DNA of 64,000 nucleotides from Pseudomonadales bacterium (GTDB lineage: Bacteria > Pseudomonadota > Gammaproteobacteria > Pseudomonadales > Ketobacteraceae), in NCBI GenBank assembly GCA_002708905.1, contig PAPM01000039.1:186001-250000 (forward strand), in the 5' to 3' direction. Shown here piece by piece: positions 9,200 through 17,395 of the stretch. A program made the translations under genes and the position numbers. Position 1 is the first letter of the stretch, and each line of letters begins with the position of its first letter. The notes under the pieces are model-generated. The model made no database searches. It saw only the letters and a list, made by a program, of their open reading frames with translations, and was not told the origin of the DNA.

Positions 9200-9714
9200 T
9201 GGTTATGGAATACCTGAAAAACAAAGCAAAGAGCAAACCAGCAACAAACGAAACGAAGCTCCCAGACTGGGTATCCAAATCTAATTCAAGCTTCAAAGCA
9301 TGGCAGTACGTTGAAGAGCTTAAAAAAGAGAAGAGCCTCTATATCAAACGGCACCACAAAGCGACTGACTTTCTGACTAAGAAAACTCACCAGATCAAAG
9401 GTTCAGATATCGCTAAAGCACTGTGTATTAGCAGGGCTTCGCTAATGAACACCTCTAGTTATTCAGAAAGTTTCCGGCAGTACCTTGAAAAGGTCAACAG
9501 AGAGCTCGAAGAGGCAAAAAACGCAAAGCTTAAAAATACTAGCCAGTCGGCTTCTCGTGGATCTATCAGAAACAGAAAGGACGAACTGATGACGATGAAC
9601 ACCGACCTAAAGAAACGGCTATCAGCGTTAGAAAATCAGAAGACCGAAGAGCTGGTACGTTACGCGTTTGACCAGCTTCCACTTAACATTAAGAGAAAAC
9701 TCGGGCTATCTTGA
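9199..9714 (+). CDS. ginD: GinD-like small coiled-coil/HTH protein
   Basis: A 171-residue charged protein. Residues 70-95 (K-G-S-D-I-A-K-A-L-C-I-S-R-A-S-L) look like a helix-turn-helix. The flanking regions are lysine/glutamate-rich and likely coiled-coil, including a heptad-like stretch after residue 125. It resembles the small accessory proteins (TnpC/DUF6262 type) that accompany multi-recombinase elements, and sits where GinD sits in GInt operons. The gene begins at the ATG that shares a base with the ginC stop; a second in-frame ATG at 9205 is also possible. Its role in DNA binding or recombination directionality is inference. Confidence 0.7.
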   Translation: MVMEYLKNKAKSKPATNETKLPDWVSKSNSSFKAWQYVEELKKEKSLYIKRHHKATDFLTKKTHQIKGSDIAKALCISRASLMNTSSYSESFRQYLEKVNRELEEAKNAKLKNTSQSASRGSIRNRKDELMTMNTDLKKRLSALENQKTEELVRYAFDQLPLNIKRKLGLS

Positions 9715-9742
9715 GGTGCATAGAATTGCCCAATTCATGCTT

Positions 9743-9758
9743 TACAAATTAACTGAAC
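9743..9758. repeat. Left copy of imperfect direct repeat flanking the IS481-like element
   Basis: TACAAATTAACTGAAC lies directly before the left inverted repeat of the insertion sequence, and TACAAATTAACCGAAT is at 11032-11047 just after its right end: 14 of 16 positions agree. It could be an aged target duplication or a pre-existing repeat. Confidence 0.55.
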
Positions 9759-9795
9759 TAGTCACGACAAAATCTGACACTATCCTTTGAAAAAA

Positions 9796-9858
9796 GGTGA
9801 GTTACCAACTTTGATTAACGGTGCGACCCAATCAATCAAAGCAAAAAGGTAACTCACC
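9796..9858 (+). promoter_or_regulatory. Long hairpin covering the transposase ribosome binding site
   Basis: GGTGAGTTACC (9796-9806) pairs perfectly with GGTAACTCACC (9848-9858), and inside it CTTTGATT (9809-9816) pairs with AATCAAAG (9834-9841). The right arm contains the AAGG ribosome site and ends at the base before the transposase ATG at 9859. A transcript that reads in from outside would fold this structure and hide the start, a known way insertion sequences avoid activation by outside promoters. The folding is seen in the sequence; the regulatory role is inferred. Confidence 0.65.
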
Positions 9859-10893
9859 ATGAATCAATATAACCAAAGAATCATTAATAACAAACTCGGA
9901 TTACTGAATTTAGCTGAAGAGTTAGGAAACATCTCCAAGGCTTGCCAGGTAATGGGTGTATCACGAGATACGTTTTATCGATACAAAGAGGCCCATGAAT
10001 CTGGGGGTGTCGAAGGTCTTTTAGACAAAAATAGACGCAAACCCAATACTAAAAATCGAGTCGACCCAACGATCGAAAGCGTGGTTGTGAAATACGCAAC
10101 TGATTTTCCAGCACATGGCCAACACCGAGCAAGCAATGAACTACGTAAGCTCGGTGTGTTTGTATCCGGTGGCGGCATACGTTCTATTTGGCTCCGCCAT
10201 GATCTTGAAACCTTTAAAAAGCGCTTAAGTGCGTTGGAGAAGTTGGTAGCCGAGGAAGGTCTTATACTGACTGAAGACCAACTCACAGCACTCGAGAGGA
10301 AGCAGGAAGAAAAGCAAGCTCAAGGTGAAATAGAAACGGAACATCCTGGTTATCTTGGCTCTCAAGATACTTTCTATGTAGGTACTTTCAAAGGGGTTGG
10401 CCGTGTTTACCAACAAACGTTTGTCGACACCTACAGCAAAGTCGCTCATGGCAAAGTTTACACTACCAAGACACCGATCACCGCTGCAGATTTATTAAAT
10501 GATCGAGTTTTACCATTTTATGAGGAGCATGATCTCCCGGTGCTTCGCATTCTGACGGATCGGGGAACCGAGTATTGCGGCAAAGTGGAGAAACACGATT
10601 ACCAGTTGTTTCTCGCTATTAATGGCATTGAGCATACCAAAACTAAAGTCAGACATCCTCAGACCAATGGAATCTGCGAGCGATTTCATAAAACTGTACT
10701 CGATGAGTTTTACAAAATAGCATTGCGAAAAAAGATTTATCACTCACTGGATGAATTACAGGTTGATCTCGATGATTGGCTTAATCAATATAATTTCGAG
10801 CGAACTCACCAAGGCAAAATGTGTTGTGGTAGAACGCCAATTCAAACCCTCGTTGAGGGGAAACAAATTTGGAAGGAAAAGTGCTTAAACTAA
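9859..10893 (+). CDS. IS481-family transposase
   Basis: A 344-residue DDE transposase. Residues 1-60 form a helix-turn-helix (I-S-K-A-C-Q-V-M-G-V-S-R-D-T-F-Y-R-Y), followed by a second winged-helix-like region, then an rve integrase core. The acidic residues fit: D in F-V-D-T-Y-S-K-V, D in L-T-D-R-G-T-E-Y-C-G and E in N-G-I-C-E-R-F-H-K-T. The C-terminal Y-N-F-E-R-T-H-Q-G-K segment is the usual IS481 ending. The frame is intact, so it may be active. Translation is probably limited by the hairpin directly upstream. Confidence 0.92.
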   Translation: MNQYNQRIINNKLGLLNLAEELGNISKACQVMGVSRDTFYRYKEAHESGGVEGLLDKNRRKPNTKNRVDPTIESVVVKYATDFPAHGQHRASNELRKLGVFVSGGGIRSIWLRHDLETFKKRLSALEKLVAEEGLILTEDQLTALERKQEEKQAQGEIETEHPGYLGSQDTFYVGTFKGVGRVYQQTFVDTYSKVAHGKVYTTKTPITAADLLNDRVLPFYEEHDLPVLRILTDRGTEYCGKVEKHDYQLFLAINGIEHTKTKVRHPQTNGICERFHKTVLDEFYKIALRKKIYHSLDELQVDLDDWLNQYNFERTHQGKMCCGRTPIQTLVEGKQIWKEKCLN

Positions 10894-11031
10894 ACTTGAT
10901 CTTTCAATACAGCCGCTGAAGCGGTATAAAGTGATGGCGCAGAGCAAATCACTTTGTACCGGTGAAGTGGCCAACAAGCAAAGCGCGTTAGTCTTCAAAA
11001 GTTGGTAACTGTCAGATCAAGTTGTGACTAC

Positions 11032-11047
11032 TACAAATTAACCGAAT
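11032..11047. repeat. Right copy of imperfect direct repeat flanking the IS481-like element
   Basis: TACAAATTAACCGAAT, one base after the right inverted repeat, matching 9743-9758 at 14 of 16 positions. Its last base is the first base of the stop-proximal end of the TrlF-like gene. Confidence 0.5.
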
Positions 11048-14000
11048 CACTCGTTTATCGGCCAATATTTGGCATCTCGTTTATCAAAGGCAGGGCGAGT
11101 TCCTTCCAGCACATCTACGATCTTAATATTAAGATCGGAATTCTCAATTGATCCAGACGTGTAAATCACCTCATTTCCGTCGTCCTTTAACATTTTGGCG
11201 TGGATTATCTGCTCAGCGTCACATACAACTGCTAGGTTAGGATTGTGAGTTACGAGAACTATCTGCCGTCTTTTCTTTGCCTCTTTAACGCAAGGAACCA
11301 GTATTTTATAAACAGTTTGATTGTCCAAGTTCTCTTCTGGCTGATCTATGATCAGAGGGATATCGTTCTGATCTAGAATCAAATAAAATATGAGAAGAAG
11401 ATTTCCACGCTCACCGGGGGATAGTTGTTCCAGTTCCTTTCCATCCCACTTCAAATTATAGATTGGATTAAGATAATCGAGTGAAAATATCGTGTTAAAA
11501 ATATCTTCTTTTGTTGATCCTTTCTTTAATTGGTTATCAATTGAATGTGCCTCTCCATTGTATATCTCTAGCTCCTTCATAAGATCACGGAGAAATCTAC
11601 GAACTCCAATAGCACAATCAAAATTTGTTTTATTTACAAGACTGTAAATTTTCTCTGCACCGACATCTGCACCATAAAAATTACCAGTTCTGGCATGATT
11701 TATGTGCATTAGGAACTTTTTAGAAAAATCACGCTCTTCTACCGCAACATCAAATTTTATTCTGATATTTTGCATACTGGCCAATGGGTGCGAATCCAAA
11801 TAATGTTGTACTGAACCGTAATATTTTGAATAATGCTCGCGAAGATGTAATTTCTCCCTGTATATTTCCATAGATTTTCGAAATCTTTTCCTTAAAAGAT
11901 TGGCTCTGATTATAGGGTACTCTGTATCTACCTTATGAATTTGTGATTCAAGATATTTTATTGTTCCAGCCGATTCTTCATTACCAATAATGAGATTTTT
12001 TCTTTCCTCCCATTTTTGTTGATTAGAAAGGTATTGCTGGTATCGCTTTTGAGGGGCGCTAAGTTCCGTTGTTAATTTTTCTATTTGGGATTCAATTTTG
12101 GCTTTCTGGATTTTCAAACCGTCCTGATTTTGCTCTGACAGTAAGGACGCTATTTTAAGCCTTTCGGATCGAATTTCTGCCAGCTTGTCCGCAACACCTT
12201 CAGTCTTAAATTCAATAGAAACAATATCGTCATTCAGGCCTATCAAGTTGAGTTCATCTTGTATTTCCTCGATTGAGGTCTTTACAAACCTGTCAATATT
12301 ATCGATTTGCTTTAGTATTCTTTCGGCGGCGGCTTCCTTTTTTGCAAGTTTACTATTATTTTCTGATTCAGATTTAAATTTATCGTTAACAATGGCAAGC
12401 TCAGACTTTAGTGCATCGAGCTTGATGGCATTTTGGTGAGAGAGAGATTTTGTTTCTTCATCTTCTTCTGGAATAGGTACAGGCTTTGGCTTTACCTCTT
12501 CACTTTCGTGAGCAGCAAGCTCACTTTTTCTCTCGGTTAGTGAAGCATTTAGCTCGCGCTTGTGTTCCTTCGAGAGCTTAATCTCAATCTCAATTATCTC
12601 TCGGTTAATAGCTCTAAGCTCACCGATAAGTTGGTCAATAGAATTCTCTATTTCTTTATCGCGATGCTTTAAGAGGCTGTCGAGGTTGTCGAAGCCTAAC
12701 TTATCCGCTTCATCGATCCTTGAGAATATGACCTCTTTTAGCTCTTTATAAAATGGGCCTTCCTCATCAAGACCAACTTCTGAGCATATTTCCTCAAGAT
12801 AACTTTGTGGAATATACTTCACTTTTTCCTTTAGTTGGTCATCGTGCATGGCAGACAGACTCGAAATTTCTCGCGTGCTTGAGTCACACCAAGTGATTTT
12901 ACCAAGAAAATGCTGTGCCTTTCCTCCTCGCGTTGAGCAAAATTTTTCAGAGGTTAGAAAGCTGAACGATTTGTATTTTCTGGTGTTTCCAAGAAGGCCA
13001 GTAATGTCTGCAAAAGCACTTTTACCGCTTCCCTTGTTACCTATAATCGCAACCAGCTCATTATTAAGAGGGATCTTAAAATTAAACCATTTTTCTTTGA
13101 GCTGACTATCTGGCTTTTTAGTTACCTCAACCGCGTCAATAACTTTAGTTTTATTATTTTGAACACGCTTAATGCTTTCAGGTAAATCTCCCACAAACAC
13201 TCTTTCGCTGGGTTCGTTTAGAATTTGTTTCAAACCATTAAATGTTGTGTCTGCTTTGATCCATGTAAAGCAGTTTCCGATTCGATCTTTCTCGTTGGAG
13301 GTGGAAAAGCTGTGTGCGTCGCTACAATCTAACAGTAGATTGTTGACCGATTGCTCCGTAAGTTTTTTATGGGCTGATTGGTATTTTTCTGGTGATTCTG
13401 AGGCGACAAATACAACATCTGCCTTGTTAATGATGTCCTTTTTCGTGGAAATAGAACTATCTGTCCACTTCAAGCTATCCCATTCAGTCTTACCAACGGC
13501 AATCAAATACTTCCCCTTTAGGAAACTATTGCCTTCAAGTTTTTGAAAAAGTTGGCATTCGTCAACGTTGATATTTCTGAACCCTTCAGCAAGATCAGAA
13601 CCATATTTAGAAAGCTGCTCTTCTGGAACGCTAGCTTTTATACTGGCACCGAGGCTCTCTAGGCTTTCTTTTGTAATCACTCCTGACCAAGAAGCTCCAT
13701 TAGCACCAGCTTCTAGTTTATAGTCCTGCTGAATAGCGTTCAGAAATTGACTTTTTATTAACTCCGGTGATAGTTCGTTTGAAAATATGACATGTAAATT
13801 AATTCGTTTGAAGCTTCCAAAATCTACGCCCGAAAACTTAGCTATCCTAAACTCGACAACAGGCAGTAATAGTTTAATGTTACGCAGTCGATTATTCTCC
13901 GTCTTTTCTCGGAGCAATCTTTCATATCCATCAATAAAAAGATAGTCGTTAATTCCTAATACCTTTACTTCTTCAGGTAAATTTTCGAGATCTTTAATGT

Positions 14001-14112
14001 AGTTTTCCCACACATCTTCATCGCTGCCAAAATGGTGTTCAATGGAGCTTGGAGTGTGAACATGTAAGTCCCATTTTCTCCATTCAGATCCTCTTGAATA
14101 AGTGCCATCCAT
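11047..14112 (-). CDS. TrlF-like PHP-domain/SMC-type ATPase
   Basis: A 1021-residue protein with an N-terminal PHP phosphoesterase domain (metal motif D-L-H-V-H-T at residues 15-20, later D-C-S-D-A-H-S-F) fused to an ABC/SMC-like ATPase. Walker A is G-N-K-G-S-G-K-S at 358-365, followed by a long coiled coil (roughly 470-800). The signature L-S-P-G-E-R-G and Walker B L-I-I-D-Q-P-E-E-N sit near the C-terminus. Proteins of this plan are often named TrlF family and occur in defence islands; nucleic-acid sensing and cleavage is the usual expectation but is unproven here. It is the last gene of the leftward defence operon, 16 bases after the GIY-YIG gene. The stop abuts the IS481-side repeat. Confidence 0.75.
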   Translation of the reverse strand: MDGTYSRGSEWRKWDLHVHTPSSIEHHFGSDEDVWENYIKDLENLPEEVKVLGINDYLFIDGYERLLREKTENNRLRNIKLLLPVVEFRIAKFSGVDFGSFKRINLHVIFSNELSPELIKSQFLNAIQQDYKLEAGANGASWSGVITKESLESLGASIKASVPEEQLSKYGSDLAEGFRNINVDECQLFQKLEGNSFLKGKYLIAVGKTEWDSLKWTDSSISTKKDIINKADVVFVASESPEKYQSAHKKLTEQSVNNLLLDCSDAHSFSTSNEKDRIGNCFTWIKADTTFNGLKQILNEPSERVFVGDLPESIKRVQNNKTKVIDAVEVTKKPDSQLKEKWFNFKIPLNNELVAIIGNKGSGKSAFADITGLLGNTRKYKSFSFLTSEKFCSTRGGKAQHFLGKITWCDSSTREISSLSAMHDDQLKEKVKYIPQSYLEEICSEVGLDEEGPFYKELKEVIFSRIDEADKLGFDNLDSLLKHRDKEIENSIDQLIGELRAINREIIEIEIKLSKEHKRELNASLTERKSELAAHESEEVKPKPVPIPEEDEETKSLSHQNAIKLDALKSELAIVNDKFKSESENNSKLAKKEAAAERILKQIDNIDRFVKTSIEEIQDELNLIGLNDDIVSIEFKTEGVADKLAEIRSERLKIASLLSEQNQDGLKIQKAKIESQIEKLTTELSAPQKRYQQYLSNQQKWEERKNLIIGNEESAGTIKYLESQIHKVDTEYPIIRANLLRKRFRKSMEIYREKLHLREHYSKYYGSVQHYLDSHPLASMQNIRIKFDVAVEERDFSKKFLMHINHARTGNFYGADVGAEKIYSLVNKTNFDCAIGVRRFLRDLMKELEIYNGEAHSIDNQLKKGSTKEDIFNTIFSLDYLNPIYNLKWDGKELEQLSPGERGNLLLIFYLILDQNDIPLIIDQPEENLDNQTVYKILVPCVKEAKKRRQIVLVTHNPNLAVVCDAEQIIHAKMLKDDGNEVIYTSGSIENSDLNIKIVDVLEGTRPAFDKRDAKYWPINE

Positions 14113-14128
14113 TACATTGTCCTCGGTC

Positions 14129-15349
14129 TTATTTTTTGGCTATCTTAATGAGCTTGACTTCGTTTTGGTCATATTTGTACTCGCTTAATGTTCCATCCTT
14201 AATCTTCTCCACAACCTCATCAACGATAAACAGCGGCACTAAAAACCATTCTCTGGGTATCACTGGCTTGCCAAAGCGGTCATTAATTTGAATATCAAGT
14301 TTGGCGGACTCAAAAAAGCGGTGCAGGATGTTTTCGAGTTTTGTTCGGCTGATATTGTACAACTCATAAGTTGCTACAATTTCCACGTCAGCCATTAAAT
14401 AGGTTGGGTCTTGTTTGGCGTTGGCTATGCGTGTTTTAACGCTGCCGCCAGTTACACCTATTTTATGGATCAAGTTTCGGTTTTCGGCGATGGTTGGGTG
14501 GTCTAACTTGCTGCGAAGCACATAGATTGTTCCGCTGGCGGTGTCTTCTTCGCCAGCAATACTGTCGAATAATGGGCCAGCAGAAAGGGAAATAATGCGT
14601 CTGCTCGCATCATCTACATACAGCGCTTTTTGCATGGATCGAAGAAGCAAATCGCTCTCGGTTTTGTTATCGAAGATAACGCGAAGCCTGTAATCATTCT
14701 TATCAAAGCCGTGAATACGCTCTTTGCTGATTTCAGCGATATAGGCTTTTTGTCCGTTGACGATGAACCAATCTCCTTGATTGATTTCTGCCATTGTCGC
14801 TTGGCCTTTCTGGTTTTTGAGTATCTTGGCTTCGAGTAAACCACGGGTGAGTTGATCTTGTACTTGATCGAACAACGGTTTGAATTTGTCGAAGTCGGCG
14901 CAAGTCGTTCGGCTGGCAATTTCCTCTGCGGCTCGTACCTCTGCACGAGGTTTAACGTGCTTCAGAAAGGTCACGTCATGTTCTTTGGGAGCATCTACAC
15001 CCAACTCGGCAAGCAGCTCTGCATCGCTTTTGTATTCCTTTGTTGGCTCGGCAATGGCATGTTCTGAGGCAAGTAAACCTTGATGGTCTAACTCTGCTAC
15101 CAGATTATTACATTCATCCAGTGAACGAATGCGGTCTAGGCGCGTGGCGTATATGCGCTCAAAAATGTCTTTGTCTTCGCCGTGCTGTGGATGGTGCCCA
15201 TGCTCTTCAACAAAGCGCTGTATCTCTTCAAAGCCTGCGATGATGCGCTCTTCTTTAGGGGTATGGGTAACTTTTTTAGCTGGGGCAATATCAACACCCA
15301 ACTCCTCAAGTAACGCTTTATTGGATTTACGCTCTTTGGTATCAGCCAT
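14129..15349 (-). CDS. GIY-YIG nuclease-family protein (T5orf172-like C-terminus)
   Basis: A 406-residue protein. The N-terminal half is acidic and contains a duplicated short motif (L-L-E-E-L-G-V-D-I-A-P near residue 14 and L-L-A-E-L-G-V-D-A-P near residue 113), probably helical adaptor segments. The C-terminal part from about residue 265 has the GIY-YIG variant fold: I-Y-V-L-R-S, then H-K-I-G-V-T-G-G-S-V-K-T-R-I and a later E-N-I-L-H-R-F-F with the likely catalytic Glu. The ATG overlaps the helicase stop by eight bases. It is probably the nuclease component of the methyltransferase/helicase system; that assignment comes from context. Confidence 0.75.
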   Translation of the reverse strand: MADTKERKSNKALLEELGVDIAPAKKVTHTPKEERIIAGFEEIQRFVEEHGHHPQHGEDKDIFERIYATRLDRIRSLDECNNLVAELDHQGLLASEHAIAEPTKEYKSDAELLAELGVDAPKEHDVTFLKHVKPRAEVRAAEEIASRTTCADFDKFKPLFDQVQDQLTRGLLEAKILKNQKGQATMAEINQGDWFIVNGQKAYIAEISKERIHGFDKNDYRLRVIFDNKTESDLLLRSMQKALYVDDASRRIISLSAGPLFDSIAGEEDTASGTIYVLRSKLDHPTIAENRNLIHKIGVTGGSVKTRIANAKQDPTYLMADVEIVATYELYNISRTKLENILHRFFESAKLDIQINDRFGKPVIPREWFLVPLFIVDEVVEKIKDGTLSEYKYDQNEVKLIKIAKK

Positions 15350-17393
15350 TATTTTCCTCCGCTACTTTGCGAGCAAGGAAAGCAATGCCCTCAGCCATGC
15401 GTTTTTCCCACGGGTCGGGCGATGTTAATTCCGGCAATCTTCCACGTTCTTTTTTGAACTTAATAGCGCGGTCTACCAAATCTCTCGCCTCTTCCTCTGT
15501 CATCGTTACTTTCTTGGCTGCGATAACGGCGGCTACCTGCTTCAGACTTTCCTCGCTCATGGATTTCGCCAAGATCGCGTAGGCTTCGCTGAAGGGGTTA
15601 ATGCGGTCGATTAAATCTATATCTAGGTCGCGCACATCCATCGCATATTTTCTCACGCCGTCCACAAAGGCGGTGCTGCCACCACGTTCGGCATCATTGC
15701 CTTGATTGACAATCTCTTTTGCTTTTTGGGTAAGGTTTAAGGCGGCTATAGCGTGTTGACGGATGGCTTCTTGGTCTTCGTCATCCAGCTCTGGGTATTT
15801 GTCTTTAACAATCTTGCCCATGCGAACCTGTGTTAATTCTTCAGGAATCATTTCTTCATCGAAGAGGCCGCGTTCCAGCGCGGTTTTATCCTGCACGAAG
15901 GCGGTAATTACCTCGTTTAAATCCTCCTGACAGATACGCTGTGCATCTGGGCTTTTGGGTTCGGCAAGCCCTTTGATCTCAATTTGAAATTGCCCTGTAG
16001 CTTCATTGAAGCCTACATTGTTGCCGTTGGGGTCGTAGCCATTCTCGCCGTAGTCAAAGCCCTCTACTGGAGCGCTTTGTGCGTTCTTGGGCGTGAAGTT
16101 AAATCGTGGGGCGAGTACCTGCTCCATGAGCAAGCTAGCGGCAATGGCTTTTAAGGTATCGTTCACTGCATCGGTAACGGCTTCTTCCGAAGCGTCCGGC
16201 TCTGCGATCAGGTTGGTAAAACGCGCATGAGTTTTGCCTTTGGCATCACGTGTGGCGCGACCAATGATCTGAATAATTTCAGTGAGGCTGGAGCGATAAC
16301 CTACGGTTAAAGCGTGTTCACACCATATCCAGTCGAAGCCTTCTTTCGCCATGCCAAGCGCGATGATAATGTCTACATGATCGCGATTGTGTTTTGCTTC
16401 TGGCAATTTTAGCGAGGCAGATACTTTGTCGCGTTTGCTTGGGTCATCATCTACCAAGTCGGCAATTTTTATGGTTCGCCCATCGGCTGCTTGTACCAAG
16501 TGAAAGCCCGTGGCTGGGTCTGTGCCAAGCCAGTTACCCAGCTCTTCGATGATATGTTCCACTTCCTTGATTTTATCTTTCGTGCTTTCACGGGAATTCA
16601 CGTTGGGGATGTGGATAATGGTTTTTTCGTTTGGGTTTAATACGCTGAGAATGTCATCCGCATATGAACCAGAATAAAAGTAGTAGCCAATATCTAAAGT
16701 TTTTAAATACTCGTAACCGTTAAGCTGCTCGTAGTAGGTATAAGTCACCGTATCGAAATTAGCCTCATCTTGTGGGGATAGAACGGCTTCAGCATCACCT
16801 CTGAAATATGAGCCAGTCATGGCGATGATATGCACTTTATTACGGGCAATAAATTGTCCTAATTGTGCGCCTAAGCGATTGTCTGGATTTGCGCTAACGT
16901 GGTGGAATTCATCAACAGCGATCAAGCAGTCATCAAAAGCAGGTACGCCAAACTTATCAACAGCAAAGCGGAATGTGGCGTGAGTGCAAACCAATACTTG
17001 GCCGTCGCTTTCCAAGAACGCATTAACAGAATTAACCTTGCCGCCATCCTCTCCGGGGGCATTGCACAAATTCCATTTCGGGGCTACTTCCCAATCCCAA
17101 TAGAAACCGTATTGGCTTAACGGCTCGTTATTGAAACTCGCACCAATGGATTTTTCAGGTACAACAATGATGGCTTTTTTAATGTTTTGGTTATGCAGCT
17201 TATCCAGCGCAATAAACATCAATGCGCGGCTTTTTCCAGACGCAGGCGGCGACTTAATCAGAAGATATTGTTCGCCCCGTTTTTCGTAGGCTCGTCCCTG
17301 CATGACGCGCATACCCAGCTCATTGGATTTTTTCGAGCTGCCGTTACAGGCATAATTTACTGAAACAGAGGGGATGGATTTATGTTCCGTCAT
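15342..17393 (-). CDS. DEAD/DEAH-box (superfamily 2) helicase of a restriction-like system
   Basis: A 683-residue SF2 helicase. Walker A S-P-P-A-S-G-K-S is at residues 48-55, motif II reads V-D-E-F-H-H, motif III-like M-T-G-S-Y, and motif VI I-I-G-R-A-T-R-D. The C-terminal 200 residues are helical and charged and have no motif I recognise. It starts two bases after the methyltransferase stop and overlaps the GIY-YIG gene, so all are co-transcribed. Such helicases translocate on DNA in Type I/III-like restriction systems; here it probably serves the adjacent methyltransferase and nuclease. Confidence 0.82.
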   Translation of the reverse strand: MTEHKSIPSVSVNYACNGSSKKSNELGMRVMQGRAYEKRGEQYLLIKSPPASGKSRALMFIALDKLHNQNIKKAIIVVPEKSIGASFNNEPLSQYGFYWDWEVAPKWNLCNAPGEDGGKVNSVNAFLESDGQVLVCTHATFRFAVDKFGVPAFDDCLIAVDEFHHVSANPDNRLGAQLGQFIARNKVHIIAMTGSYFRGDAEAVLSPQDEANFDTVTYTYYEQLNGYEYLKTLDIGYYFYSGSYADDILSVLNPNEKTIIHIPNVNSRESTKDKIKEVEHIIEELGNWLGTDPATGFHLVQAADGRTIKIADLVDDDPSKRDKVSASLKLPEAKHNRDHVDIIIALGMAKEGFDWIWCEHALTVGYRSSLTEIIQIIGRATRDAKGKTHARFTNLIAEPDASEEAVTDAVNDTLKAIAASLLMEQVLAPRFNFTPKNAQSAPVEGFDYGENGYDPNGNNVGFNEATGQFQIEIKGLAEPKSPDAQRICQEDLNEVITAFVQDKTALERGLFDEEMIPEELTQVRMGKIVKDKYPELDDEDQEAIRQHAIAALNLTQKAKEIVNQGNDAERGGSTAFVDGVRKYAMDVRDLDIDLIDRINPFSEAYAILAKSMSEESLKQVAAVIAAKKVTMTEEEARDLVDRAIKFKKERGRLPELTSPDPWEKRMAEGIAFLARKVAEENNG

Positions 17394-17395
17394 TT

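Larger units (their letters stand above)
9759..11030 (+). mobile_element. IS481-family insertion sequence with imperfect terminal inverted repeats
   Basis: The ends are TAGTCACGACAAAATCTGAC at the left (from 9759) and, on the opposite strand, TAGTCACAACTTGATCTGAC at the right (ending 11030); about 17 of 21 bases agree. A second, exact 13-base subterminal match, AGTTACCAACTTT, lies at 9800-9812 and inverted at 10998-11010. One transposase gene fills the element. It sits between ginD and the cargo genes of the island. Confidence 0.85.
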
